A stretch of DNA of 64,000 nucleotides from Icerya purchasi (Eukaryota; Arthropoda; Insecta; Hemiptera; Monophlebidae). Numbering within the stretch: the stretch's first letter is position 1; the number at the start of each line of letters is the position of its first letter. The stretch spans positions 417,578,557 to 417,642,556 of the forward strand of contig CM077115.1 in assembly GCA_039619475.1 (NCBI GenBank), written 5' to 3'. This document shows positions 26,401 through 41,400 of the stretch, one piece after another. The notes beneath the pieces are model-generated. The model was not told the origin of the DNA, did no database searches, and saw only the letters and a program-made list of their open reading frames with translations. A program made the translations under genes and the position numbers.

Positions 26401-29400
26401 TTTTTCGGTGCTTTTTCTGTAAGTCCGGTAACATTATTTTCGACTGGTTTAATTGACCTCATTACAATAGTGCCACCCTACATAAAATTCATTATAATTT
26501 AACTATTTAAATTAAATTTTACAATATAATTTATCGCAGTTTCAACTATATGTAGAATTATATATTCATTTCTCTCTCAATTAGCTTTAAGTGTTATCTC
26601 TTTTTTTCTTAATTAAATTTTAATTTTACATTTTTTTCAGTAAATACACAATGCGCCCAACAAGTTTTAAAACTAATACTACTAACGCCATTTTCAAGAA
26701 ATTTTAGCAAGTTGTTGGCACAACCTTTCTCCCTCACCCATACGAAGTTTCAATCGATCGGATAATATGCAACGGTTCAGCAGCAGCTTCCGTAAGTGAC
26801 GTATTATAGTGTGCGCGGTTATAATTTTGAAATGGAGAAAAATTCTGAATAACGTTTGGTAACTAAGTTTTGTTTTAAAGTCGATAGAAGTGCTACCGAA
26901 ACGTTTGAAAGTTAAAAGTCGCTTTCGGTGAGTCTGTAATGTCTCGTGCTAGTGTGTTTTGTTAATATAGCCAGTTTTCGTCGGGTAGAGAGATAGTGGT
27001 TTCAAAAATTAAAAGTGAAGGCAATGTTGGTCGCTTTTTTTTGACTCCGAAGAAATTGTACCCCGAGAATTTGTTCCTCAGGAAACTACAGTTATTGGAG
27101 TAATCCATCAAAATTTGCTGGACCCCCCCCCCCCTCCGTGAAAGGATTGCACGTGTTAAATCAAACTTGTAAAAATACAAAATGCGCGCAGATTTACACC
27201 GCAGCGTTGAACGCCCAGTTTTTGGCCAGAAAAATTGTTCCGCTATTTAGCCATCCCCCTTACTCGTTCTCCGACTACTTTTTTTCTTTTCCCAAAACTG
27301 ATGATGGAATTAAAAAGAGACCATTTTGTTCCGATGTATGACACCCAAAACGCTGCAACGAGGAAGTTAAACGTGATGCCAAAAGAGGGAAGATTTTTCA
27401 AAGGTTATGGAAAATTGGAAGAACGTGCCAATCGGTGTATACAATGTAATGGAGAATACTTGAATAAAAAATTTTGTCGAAAAAAGTTTTGCAATTTTTT
27501 TGTACGTTCGGTATCCACAGGCCTCTAAAACGTAATGAAAATAACAACAAAAGTTTTCGGCATAAAAATGATCCCAAATTTTATATTTTGATTTCTGAAA
27601 TTATTGTAATTAACATTTTTCTTTTTTTTTTTCTTTCTAAGAGTAAAAATAAATAAATATCAGTTACCTCTAATCTGTTCCCATTTAAATCAACGTGGCC
27701 TTTACTCCATTGCGACATGCTAGTTTGTTTCATTGTTACGACATTATTACAGTCAATTGGTTCTTTCTCGAGCTTATTTTCAGTTACAGATTTAACAGCG
27801 GTTAAATTTAGGTCGTTTTTTTCATTTATTTCGTTGTTTTCTGTTGTCAAGTCGGGTTTCTCTGGCAAAATATAAAGGATATTTCTTATTAATCCATAGA
27901 GTCCTGTTACGCATTTCATTATTAATAAAGTAAAGCAAAAATAATTTACATTTGTTCAATTACGAAAAAACATTCATGCAGTAGGATTTATGTTTCGAAA
28001 ATACTAATTAGCCCCACTACAACTATTAAATTAAATTTAATCAAATTTTTTAAATTTTAAATCTTTGGAATATATTGGTGATAAACACGAAACACAAAAT
28101 GAACTGCTTTCCAATAAATGCTAGAGCTACATTGCACTAAACGAAAACTTTTCTTGATTTATTCGCAGTATTAATGAAATAAACATTACTGTATTTCCGA
28201 TTTCCTTAAATTAATTGTACTAATAAAAAAAATAAATAACCCTAAATTGAAGTTACAATTTGCGTTACTGCTAAATAAATGAATTCAAAATTCCGATAAT
28301 AAAAAAATGGAATAAACAAACAGTTTAATAAAACACAGCAAATCACACTCTATAAACATTGCTTGACTATACATACTATCAATGAACAATGTAACGAATT
28401 TCAAATAATATAAATTGTCCTGACTGATTATTTTTTCAATGTATTAACCTCATCTTCAAAACCGGTAGAGCGAATAGGAAAGTAAGCTATATGTTGTTAA
28501 ATTATAGTTATAAGAAAAGCTAATTTACATTATTATTAGAGGAATTACAGAAGATACCCTCACAGAAAGATTTATCGTATTATACTGAAAGTTCACAATA
28601 TATTTTCTTTCGTTTACAAATTAGGTTATTTGTAAATAACGTATTATTTTAACACAACATTTTAGACAACATGATTTTTTATCCCTAATACATTTGTAGA
28701 AACAAGTGTCACTTAATGATTCCCTTTCAACATTTCTTAATTTTTAATGTTTCTCATTCTTGAAATACTTTCATTTTCTTACTGCCCTTTGAGTGTACAG
28801 CAAAGTTCACCTGTATATCTACCGTATATGTTGTTTCCTTATTAGTAATGAGTAAATAATTCACTATTTTTTTCTTTTTCTACTTAATTCTTATGTTTCC
28901 TTTTTATTCTTCATATAATGTGCTATACTATTACTTAATATTTTTATTTCTTTAATTTATTACTAAACAATTTATACAGCTCGAATCGTACGTTACACAC
29001 AAGCAAAACCAGTATAATACCGTTTATACGCCGTACCCAAATGGACCAATGGATACGTATCCGTAATTCAGTTCCAGACATATAATCCAATTCCGAATTA
29101 TCCGATAAGTAAACGAACTTTCCAATTACTACTTCCAATGCCACGTCTTCAAATCAATTTTTAGGCGTTGCTTGCAACTTAATATTATTTATTTTACCCT
29201 GGCCCCTTTCGACATTACTACACAATTCAAGTTCTAACCGGTCGGAGAGTGATCGAGGATAGCCATTACATTAATAACGATTTTTTCGCTTCAACTACAA
29301 CTCTATCAATTTTATAAGCTTTCCTATATAAGTGTTTTGATCCGATCAAAAATACATCAGCTCTTAAAAGAATTTTAGATCATTCCGCGGAACTCTGTTA

Positions 29401-32400
29401 TTTTAAGAAATACAACCAATTCAATTTCCGTTTAATAAACTATTAGAATAATTATAATAAATTAGCGATTCGATTGAAATATCGTTTTTATTTTAATCGA
29501 TGACGTTACTAAAATTACTATTACCTGTGACAACCTCAGTTGGTTTTCTGTTAGTTTCTTTTAATGCACGTTCAACTAATTCGGGGAATAACTCTGACAT
29601 GCGGCCGTATAAAGACCGTTGTGATTTTTTATTTTCAACCGGACGTACATTTTTGGGACGTTTTGTTACTTTCGGAATTAATATATTTGTCTGCATTTCG
29701 TTTAAAACTTTATTCGTTGAATGACTATTGTCAACAATTTGATTATTAATTTCAGAATCATTAAACGCGAACTGTCGATCGTCCAGACTAAGATCGAAAT
29801 TATTTTCAGATGAGACATCAGTTGTTTCTTTAGAAATAACGTTGGTGATGGCACAACAATTGTCTGTCTTTAACCTTTTAATTGATGTTTTTACATTATC
29901 AACGTCGTCCTCAGCCGGTAATTTAATATTATTCGCAAAAACTGAAGCTAAAGTAAGTTGTGGATAAAAATGCGCCGAGATCGCTTCACTAATATGTTTC
30001 AGAAGTTTCTCCTAGAACAAAAATAATATTGACAATAAATTAACAGGTTAGGAATATGAAGCAAACGACGTACGTTAATTCTCAACGAAAACGAAATTAC
30101 TTATTTTCAAACGTATTTTAAAATTTAAAAGATTATTCGTTAAAATACAAATTTCTGACACTTCCCTTTTCGATTTTTTAATGTTTTTAAATAACACCCT
30201 TGCCAGCTTAAAAACCTAAAAAAATCGCGAAGAATGAAATATATGAACCACAAAAAAGTACTAAAATTCATTTTTTGAATTCAGTGATTGATTAATCATG
30301 AAACTTTATGCTGCAAATCGAGCCGTAATACATTATCAAAATGATTTACCGTATTGATAAAGCTCTTCCACTACAAATTAACGAATTTATAACAAAAGTC
30401 AACCTTGGAGGGACGAAAATTATAATAAAATAATAATTTCAAGACGGCTACACTTAAAAGCTTTCAACAAACGCCTAGTGGTTCCCAAACTTTTATAATC
30501 GCGGAACCCTTATAAAATCAATTTTATTTTATGGATCCCTTAATGCCAAATGAAAACTTAACAAGTAATTGTTGATATGTAAATAAAATTTGATTGTTTT
30601 CTTTTTACTTACAACTTTTATTATGATTCCACATTCCTATTAACTTATAATAAAAGGTATCGCAATTTCAAATATGTAAATAAAAGTTATTTAATAAAAA
30701 TTTTTAAACAAATTAATGTGAAAAATGAAACTGTTTCACTGTTTTACTAATAATGGTTTTAAAATATATGCGTACATCCAGAATAGCATCCAATTTTCTC
30801 CTGAATTTATTTTTCGTTTATGTACAAGCTGAAAAGCCTGTTTGGCATCTATACGTAGTTATAAAGGGGAGCAGAATTAAAATAGCTTTCTTGGCTACTT
30901 GAGGGTATTCATTTTTAATACTAACCCAAAACTGGTTCAATGGCACTGATTTAAATGTGTATTTTAAAGCAGTCGAACTCTGAATATCAATGAGTGATTC
31001 ATATTACAGCATTGATAAAGTTTCTGATAAATGGATTTTGCACCCAGTCGATGTCATTATCGGTAATCGAGAAGTATTCTGACAAAGATTTTAACAGGTT
31101 CGCCAAATGTTCATTAATGATGTTTTGAATTTCAGTTGGTAATTCTATCATGTTTTCTTGTAGAACTTCATTTAAAAGTGGAAAACATTCAACATTGTTT
31201 TTTCCATGCAAGAAAACCAAAAATTTAGTTTCCTTTTTAGAGCTATTATTTTTTCTCTCGCAGTAAATATGGTTGTTGCTTTTCCTTGTAAAACCAGAAC
31301 ACTCGAAGAGCACGTGATTCGCATCACAAACATACTGAGAACCTTCAGGATCCAATGAACAAAAGGGAGATGCAGCCAAGGAAAAGCGATTTAGAGCGGA
31401 AGGAAGGAGATTATGCGAGAAACGGAGGAGAGATAATTTAGTAATTATCGACCGACGCAAACTGGAGAAATCATAGAACCAAGGACGAGAAGAAGGGACA
31501 GGGTTAATCAAGAGATAAAAGCAATTAGGATTAGCGAAAAAAGAGAAACATAAACAGAGTGTCAAAATCTAAGATGGCAGGATTTAACTAGAAGAATATT
31601 GTGTGCTGGAACCCTACTAATAAAATTTGCATTGGAAGCAGCAGCTTTAGCAAGGAGGTCGACGGCTACATTTCCATCAATGCCTGAATGTCCGGGAATC
31701 CAAAGAAAGTCAATCCGAGTAGATGTCGATGAGGATAAATCATGGAAAAGAGAACGAATAGAAAGAATGATAGCATCAATGGAAGGAGAAAGGGAAGGCG
31801 GAGATAGCGCTAGAAGAACACTTAAAGAGTTAGAAACAATAGGGAATTTTGAAGGACTTGTAGAAGAGGAAATATAAATAATGGCTTGTAAGATGGCAAC
31901 AGATTCCGCAGTAAAGACAGAACAAAAGGACGGAAGTCTAAAGGACTGAGAATGACTGAACTGATGGCACAAGAATGACGCCTCAACTCTGCTCAGGCTC
32001 TTCGATCCGTCAGTAAAAATTAAAGAGTAATCGAGGAATAGAGAATTTATTGTATTATTAAATTCCACACTGACGATATGAAAGAGAGAATTTAAGGAAG
32101 CATAGCATGAAGATGATATTTGGTGGCTTTAACAATTTGGAATAGACGTAAGAAAATAATGGAAGCTTGTGATGGGAAATGACAAAAGGGGAGAATTTAG
32201 AAAGGCGAATAGATATATAAAATAGTATAGGAATTTTATTATAAGAAAAACGCCAGTGACGAAGGATAAAAGAATAAGAGGTACTGATATTTGACGAGGA
32301 AGTGGAAAAACGTTTGATGAGAAAGTAATAACCCAAATAAGATCTACGGATGAACACAGGACAGATGTTGGATTCAGATAGAATGGCTGGGATAGGAGAT

Positions 32401-35400
32401 GACCTCAAAGCTCCGAGACAAAGCCGAAGGCAACTGTTTTGGAGACGATTTAATTTGTAGAGAACTGATTTGGAAGAGTTGCCATATAAGAAACTACAAT
32501 AATCCAATCTAGAGCGTAAGAGAGATTTGTACATCATTAGCACAGAAGGATCGCCTCTCATCTCGTAGGTGAGAGGGCTTTAAGAAAGTTTAAGACTTTA
32601 AGAGAGGAAGCATTTAAATGGCTGATATGTTCATGGAAAGACAAATGAGGGGAAAAAATGATACCCAGATAACGAAAAGAACTGACTATCGGAATGGAAT
32701 GATTTTTTAGATTTATCTCAAATGAGCCCGGTTTGTAAGGCCGAAGGATGAAGACTACAGCTGCTGATTTAGGAGCGGAAATGAAGAGATGAATGTTAAA
32801 AAGGGCCTCTTCTAAAGTTCTCAAGGAGCTGTTTAGTTCCTCATTGGCAACTAGAAGATTACGGGAAGAGGAGTAAACAAGGATATCATTTGCAAAAAAT
32901 AAAAATTTGGATTTTACGGAGAGAAAACCAATTTTGGAAACATATAGATTAAATAAAGTAGGGCTACGGCAAGAACATTGCGGAAGGCCTTGGAAGACCT
33001 TCCTCGAGGCGGAAAAGGAAGGAGCAGAAAAAAGGAGAGTTCTACTTTGAAAAATATTGATAATTAGAAAGGATATGGATGCAGGGATATTTAAAGAAAT
33101 CATAACGTTTTTGAGCGTGGGAAGATGGACGCTTTCATATGCACTGGCTACATCAATAAAAGCTGTAATTGTGAATTCTTTGGAAATAAATGATTTATAA
33201 ATGTCAGCAAGGAAAAGACTGATACAATCTGGAGAACCTAAGCCAGGACGAAAACCAAACTGGTTGTCTGGAAGCAAGTAATCGTGTTCCAGCCATCAGA
33301 CAAGCCGTTTGTTAAGCATGCTTTCAACGAGTTTCCTTAGGCAAGAAGCTAAAGAAATGGGCCGAAGGGTAGAAGAATTATTCTTGGGAATAGGGATAAC
33401 AACGAAGGTGTTCCATGAATCAGGAACAGAACCAGATTGCAGGAAGAAATTAAAAATGATTAAAAGAATTTTGAGAGACTTTACAGATAGGTTTTTAAGG
33501 ATGGAGTAAGAAATTTTATCATGGCCCGGACAGGAGTTGGAGGAGTTTTTCAGGGAAGAAAGAAGTTCAGAGAAGGAAAAGTTGGAGGAAAGGAAATGAG
33601 GCAGCGATAGGTAAGGAGGAATTAAAGAACCCACATCATCATAGTTAAGGACATAATCAGAAGCTATAGAGTCAAAGAAAGAAGAAAGAGTATCCTTAGG
33701 AAGATTGGAGCAGGATGGGCGTTCAGAAATAGAATTTCTAAAAGCTTTAGCCAACTTCCAGACTTTGGAAATAGGAGTCAATTGAGAAAAGGAAGAGCAA
33801 AAGGATTTCCAAGAATTTTTCTTGGCGTTTTTGATAATATCGGGTGAGCCATCTATCGGTTTAAATTTTAACCACCGGTTATTTCGAATCTAATAATACT
33901 TATGTCATTCTATTCTGTCACAGAATTCAGTATATTATCTCCGCTGAACGCACCCATTACGGGTGACTGTTTGGTGCGGCTTGTGGAGCGGAGGCATCAT
34001 TGACCCACATTTCTTTGAAAATGAGGACGGTGCAACCATTACGGTCAATGGAAACACCTATCGCACCATGATAACCGATTTTTTTGTGCCCGCTCTTGAT
34101 GGTATTGATGTAAACAATATTTGGTTTCAACAGGATGGTGCAACTTGCCACACATCTCATGCCACAGTCGATTTATTGCGTCAAACTTGTGATGACCGTT
34201 TAATTAGCCGAAATGGTGATGTTAATTGGCCGCCAAGAAGCTGCGATTTGACACCGATGGACTATTTCCTGTGGGGTGCCGTTAAAGACAAGTGTTATGC
34301 CGACAAACCAGAGACAATTGAGCATTTGAAGACCAACATTCGTGATGCCATTGCCGAGATACGACCCCATACACTCGAAAAAGTGCTCGAAAATTGGTCC
34401 GATCAAATGGGGTACTGTGAAGCCAGCCGCGGAAGCCATATGAATGAAATAATATTCCATTTCTAACCGGAACAATTGTATGTACTTCACAACAAAAAAA
34501 TAAATTTGGCAAAATTTCAAACCGTTTTTGTTTTATTGCATTTTTAAATTTAAACTTTTAAATGGCCCACTCAGTATATCTGGTTCTAGCGTTCGAACTC
34601 TTATAAGTCAAGAGGTTATTAAAAGTATGTTGAGAGCGGAATAATCTAAAGCTGGACAAACTTTGATTGACAGTAGCTGTGCAGTCCCCATTCACCACAG
34701 TGATGAAGCCCTTAAAGAATGACTTTTTCTGGCTTGGAGATAGAGTGGGGAAGACAATGTTAGAGCAGAGGAGATAGAATTAGTAAAGGATGAATATTGG
34801 GAAATAGCATCGTTTTCTACCTGTATTACAGAAAGGTCCGAGTCCACAATAAACCGAAATCTGTTCCAATCAGTTTTACACAGGTTCCAATCAGCATAAT
34901 GCAAAGGCGTAAATGAAGAAGGAAGAGAAGGACGATGGAAGTCATTAAGAACAATGAGGATCGGAACGTGGTCATTGCCGAAGGTACCATCTAGAGTTCC
35001 CCATGAAGATTTGAGGGCTATATCAGAGGAAACCAAGGACGGGTCGGTTGAACCAGAAATAGGCGAGGAATTGAAGAATGCGTGAGAACTATCATTTAGG
35101 AGAACCAAATTATAATCGAAAATTACCTCCTCTATAATTGTTCTATTCCTGTTATAACTGGAACAACCTTATAGAGACGAATGGGGGAGTTCCAGTCGCC
35201 GCTGACCATGAAAGGGCGAGGAATAGAATTAAAAATTAAGTCAAATGAGAAATCGTGTAAGTTATAGAACGGTGGAATGTGAGAGGAGACAAGATTAAAA
35301 CTTTTACCATGACACAATGGGATTGAGACGTGAACTAAATTTGGATTAAGAGGACTGGAATAAAGGAAGGAAAAACTATCATGATGAATAAAATGTACAT

Positions 35401-38400
35401 CTTTTCTTATAAAAATGGCAGCTCCGCCATAGCCGTCGTCCCGATTCGAACTGACTAAGGAGTATCCTCGAATTCGAATATTGGAAGACTGTTTGAGCCA
35501 AGTTTCTGATAGAAGAGCAACTTGAATGTTATATTGATCCAACAAACCTTCGAGAGAGTATTTATTGACATTAAGACTTCTACAGTTCCAGTGAAGAATA
35601 TTTAGCTTGTTTAACATCATTTAAAACACAGAAAAATAGTTGGAAGACAAGGAACCATGTAAGTGTAGAAGAGGAAGGGAAATAATACCTTACAACCTGC
35701 AGATTGAGGAAAATCGGGGAGGAATGAGTGTAGACTCGAGTAGTCCACGCAAAGCCAGTTAAAAATATTGAACAAAGACAAGGAAAGATACGGCAGAAGA
35801 AAGGATGCAAAAGAAGACAATGGAGAAGCATCTGTTTTCCCAGATAACTTACGAATGAGGAATATGAAAACTTATTGTGATGCTCACTGAGGAAAACGAC
35901 CTTCTCTCTCGCTTGCTTACCAACTTAATTAGGTATGGAATGGTGGGAAAAAGGCTACGGGTCAAAGTGAAGAAATTAAGATTAAGCAAGGGGTAATTAG
36001 AGATTAAATTCGTTTTAAAAAAGGTAATAACTGGAACGAAAAGGACTTTGAAAATTATTAAATTGAAACAGGCTAACCGTCTTTCTTTACCTTAGTCCAG
36101 CGTAGTTGAAAGAAGACCGAAGGAAAAATAAAAAAAGGAAAAAGCAAGATATTTGAGGACAAGAACAATCCATCCAATAATTAATATTGATTTGCACGGT
36201 TTAAATCGGAAGAAAAAGGAAGCTCTATATAATTGTGCACTACAGGAAGTTGACCAGTTACGTAGCCGTAGAATTCGGAGGGCAGTGAGCAAATAACAGT
36301 AATTAATTAACTATATTACACTGCCGATGGGTTCAATTTTCTATGCCCAAAAAAAAAAAAAAAAAAACATTACTTAAACGCTTAGAAATTAAGATAAACT
36401 GAAAACTGTACTGAAAAAATAATCTTTATAATGGCACCATCTAAATGAAATGCGCGTTTATTTTCATCCTCAGTAAAATATAAGGAACAATTAGATAGAA
36501 TTGTATAGAATATCTTACTCCATTAAGCATAAACTAGTTCGAAAATGCATCTGCTAGAACCAACGAAATCTACATTTGCTCTTTCAGTAAACCCGTAAAG
36601 CTGGGAACTGTATTAATCTTTAAAAATCCGTCAATAAATTTGAGTTAAAAAACTGCATTCTCAACTAACAAACAATTATCTACATCATTAGCTAATCTAC
36701 TGAATCGCAATTACTGAAAAATTACGGTCAAGCCTTCAATAGATATGTTTTAATAATTACTTTAAACTACATAAATAAAAAACATCAAACCGATATCTTA
36801 TTAAATAGACACTTCCAGGACAGAAAACTGTTTGAGGGCATGCTTAACAAGCATCTGGTATGGAGGCTCGAACACAATAACGTTTTTCCTTCTAATATGT
36901 TTGGTTTCCGTCTAAGCTTAGGTCCTGCTGACTGCGTCAGTCTTTTTGTTTCCTATATCTATAAATCTTTCATCGATAAACAGTACACTTTAACTACTTT
37001 TATCGATGTTTCCAGTGCTTTTGATTATGTCCATCTCCCTACTTTTCGAGATAGAATGATAGCAATTAACATCCCGACGCACTTCTGTTCCCTCACTGTT
37101 AACTTGATGTTAAATCGTACTATTCTCCTGTCTTCTTCCTCGTTCGAGGTTACAAGAGTTGTTTCACGTGGTCTTCCACAAGGATCCTGCCTCAATCCCA
37201 CTCTTTTTAATATTTATACTATTTCTGTAACTTTTCTTTCTATGAACTCCTCTTCCCTATTATTTGCCGATGACATTCTTCTCTTTTCCTCATCCCGTGA
37301 TATTGCAGATGCTAACGGAAGTGTCAATTCGTCTCTAGCTACTTTGGTATAATCTCTTTCCTCTTTGAACCTACCTATTTCCCCTTTAAAATCCTCTTGT
37401 ATTGTCTTTTCTCTTCGTCCTTTTAATCCCGCTTTAGTCTCTGTATCCTTAAACTCCAAACTTATCCCTCGTAGGGATTGCTTCTGCTATCTCGGTGTAT
37501 TCCTCAACAGTCGTCTGTCCTTTTATAAACATATTAATTTCCTTTCCTCTTCTGCCCTTAAAAGACTGAACCTAATGAAAGCTCTTTCCCCAACAAAATG
37601 GGGAGGCAATCCTTTTCTCCTTATTTCCTTGTACAATTCCATTATCCGTTCCAAATTCGATTACTGTTCCTATATCTACGGCTCTGCCTCAAAATCACTT
37701 CTTTCCAAGCTGGATATAATTCAAAATTCTTGTATTCGTCTTTGCCTTGGTGCTCTTAGATCTTCTCGAGTACCAGCAGTTCTCGCTGAGTCAAACTCGC
37801 CTCCCCTTTTCATCCGCAGATCCTATTTAGGATATCGCTTCTTGTGTAAACGCTTACCGTTATCATCCACTAAACTTATTCCTTCATATCTTTCTATTCT
37901 GCAAAACTGGCGTTTTACTCCCAAGAAAATTCCTATTCTAGCCCATATTGCTTTGCGGCTGAATTCCTTTTTATCCTGTACAATTTCTTATAACAATCTC
38001 CCTTACTTCAGTTATGCAGGAATTCCATAGTTATATCGAATCCCGTTTTCCTTCCCATATGGCTATTTTTACGGATGGTTCGAAGGGGCCTAATGGAGTT
38101 GGAGCTTCTTTCATCATTCCGAGCATTAATTTCTCTGAATCTTTTCGTCTCCTTTCTTTTGTACTATCTTTACGGCTGAGTTAATGGCCATTTTACGTTC
38201 CATAATCTAGATTTCCTCACATCGTTCTTCTTCTAAATATTTAATTATCTCCGACTCCATGTGTGCTTTTAAAGCTATTTCCTCTCATTTCCCCTCTCAC
38301 TCCTCTGACCTTTTTATCCTCCGTATTCGCTCTCTCATTCACATTCTCTTCTCACTTCACGCTATCCGCATTGAAATGCTCTGGGTCCCCAGTCATATGG

Positions 38401-41400
38401 GGATAGAGGATAACGAAATGGCAGATTCCTTGGCTCAGATTGCTGTATCCTCTCTTTTTTTCCCTAAAATTCCCGTTTCTAATTTACTCCCATTGTGTAA
38501 AGTTTCATGTTAGATTTTGGTCAGATTTTTACGTTTCTTCCTTTTCTAATCAAACCTTCCTTTTATTTTTCCATCCAACCTAATCTTCCTACGCGGCCTT
38601 GGTTTTACGATTTTCCTTCGCTTCGCCGCTCCGTTATTGTCCCTATTATCCGTTTACGTCTGAATCATACTCTTCTTCCTTCCTCACGTTTTCCTTTTCA
38701 CTCTGACAACGAAGCTGTCTGTGATCCTGACCATATCCTCTTTGAATGTCCATCTCTCGTGAACGAACGCATTTCTTTGTACTCCAATCTGCTATCACTC
38801 AAACTCCCTACTCCTTATTGTGCCTCGTATATCTTATCGTTTCCGTCGATCTTCGTTGTTCCTATCCTCAGTTCTTTTATCTTATCAATAGTTGACCGAA
38901 TCTACATTTAACTGATCCTTCTCCCTCGTTTCGTTTCTGGGCAAAGATCCTTTGTTAACATGCCCAAAGGGGAGTTAAAAAAAAATAATAATAAAAAAAA
39001 AAAGGAATCATCCACTAATTTAGTTGGATTTCAAAAAAAATGCTAAAAACTAATCCCTCATATCTGGTTATAACTATTTTCTACGTTTAAAAATATTAAA
39101 CATTCAATTTTATGTCTATCAAATATTTTATGCATTTCGATCGCTACAGCTACCCTAAAAAAACATCTACAGCGACATCTTACGGATGCGATTCAAAACT
39201 TATTATATACTACATGCCGGGGCTCCACATTTACAGATTTCCGTCACAATAAGATACTAACTGCTTCACCATATTATCTACACTAATCCAAGTAAATGAG
39301 AAAATATGGCATATAGAAATCTTCAATGAAGAAACATTTTAGACGACAGTAGGAACACAAATTTCCTTAATATAGATTCCATAGCACTATGATATTGTGG
39401 GAAGTGAAATGATAAACAGTGTGATAAAAATCGAATAAACAAAACGATGTAATTAATGCCAAACTAAGAACCTTGTGTCATAGAAATCAAATTTTCACAA
39501 AGTGGAATAATAAACAACCCAAACTGAGAGTAAAAATTATTCTACGCAAGAGTCGTAAGAGCCTCCTGATTTACGAAATTTAATAATCTTTAGAAACTAT
39601 ATAGGTGACACCTAGCTCTGAGATTATTATTCACAACGCCGATATGGTAGCCCAATCGTTCTAATAACTCAGCCATCGTAACCTTTTACTGCAATACAGA
39701 TGTAACACTTTATAAAAAGTTATATAAAATAAACACATGTCTAATATAATTTAACTGCATGACCAAACTAGCTACACAGCAAAAGCTACGGCGAAAAAAA
39801 AACATTCAAAATGTTCTCATATACCAGAAAATTGAAATAATAATAACTGTAGTGTTCAAATTTTTAAACAAAGACTTTAATTTTATATTTTACTACTAAT
39901 TAGTCTTTATTTTGTAGGTTCGCTCAAAAATTGTTTTTTTCGCCGTATTTATTTCAGAGTAACACAATTACTAAATCTAATATTCGCTAAAATTCAAAAT
40001 TAATTTTATCTTATCTTACATAAACATTATTACCTGATGATCCTTTATAAATACAACACTTTTATCTGGTTCTACGTTTACATCCAATTGTTCAGGACAT
40101 ATGGTTAATGATACTAAACAAAACGGGTATTTCTTATGCGGAATTTTTGAAGCGAAAAAGTTAACCATTTCTTCTAAAACCAGCTAAACGCAAAAATTTT
40201 AATTTAAATATTAAAAAGTTTATAAAAAAACAATAATTAAAACTTAGAAACGTTGAAAATTTTTAATTTTAATAGACCCTTTATAATGTGCTCAAAGGGA
40301 AAATAATGCTTTGTCTGTAGATAAATAATTACAACTTACAATAAAGAAAATACTACCGCAAATTAGTTAGATTAGAAATATAATAGAATAAATAAAAATT
40401 AGATTAATATACTTTAAACCGTAGGAAACTATTGAAAAAATTAAACTTTATTACTTCGTGTCAAATTTAAAACGAACTTAATAATAAATAAAAAAAAGAA
40501 AATATACAACAGTGACTTTTTGTTTCTACCACAGATGGAAGTCGTTTTTGAGCGTTTTCTTTTATTTTTATTTTTTAAATTCATTTACTGTTCTGATCCC
40601 CTGATCTGTGACAATAATAATAAGAGATCAGGTAGCGTATGCATCTACACTTCAAGCTCTTACATTTGAATTTGGTTGATTTCAACACCGTAACGCAATA
40701 CCTTTATTTGATTTGATACATTTTCGGTACGGTTCTTCCATGCTGTTTTCTTGTATACTGTTAACATTGCCGTTTTTCACCAGATGGAACTGTTTATTCA
40801 TCGCAGACTTATTCACAAACTAATTTTATATTTAAAAATCATTTCACTTTTTTTTCATCTCGTCTCGAAATGCATTACTGAATAAAAGTTTATGTAAGCG
40901 TGCAAAAATGCACATTTGTATGAAGGGGGTACATTGTTATACAAAAAAAATATTTCGGAATAAAAACATGTAAATTTCCACAAAACTTATTGTGGTGAGC
41001 TTATAAAGTTCCGAGAGATAGCCCCAACACAGCAAACATATTAAATTGTTAGAAGCATTCCAATAGTATATATATAAGTACGACTTCGCATAATGAACGT
41101 TCACTAGCAAAACTATATATCAAGTAGCAAATATTAAAACGCGCAGACCATAGTCTTTAAGAGAATGGATAATAATAGGTTACTTAAAGCATTACTATAT
41201 GCACAATTCGCAGAAAGTAACAGATTACACGGGCAGTCTAAATTTATAGAATTGGAAATACAAAACTGAAAAACAAATTAGAATGAAAAATACTCATTAT
41301 AGAAAGTCTACAAAAATTCTGAAATAACTTAGCTCATCTCACAGAGAAGAAAAGAACCGTCTGCAACCATAACTTATTCACTTAATATCTGCGATAAATG

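Larger units (their letters stand above)
31246..36300 (-). mobile_element. Non-LTR retrotransposon (I/R1-like LINE), nearly full length but decayed
   Basis: Reading on the minus strand: an apurinic-type endonuclease ([12 protein letters not shown] at 35605, MVSGDWNSP, then GNDHVPI), a reverse transcriptase ([16 protein letters not shown] at 33260; [11 protein letters not shown] at 32880), and an RNase H ([20 protein letters not shown]). It ends in a C-terminal [10 protein letters not shown] zinc-knuckle-like motif. APE endonuclease, RT and RNase H in this order point to the I/R1/LOA group. Stops and frameshifts divide it into at least seven frames. The RT catalytic box reads FAND instead of FADD. 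A DD41D mariner fragment sits inside it. The 5' limit near 36300 is a guess from base composition. Confidence 0.85.
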
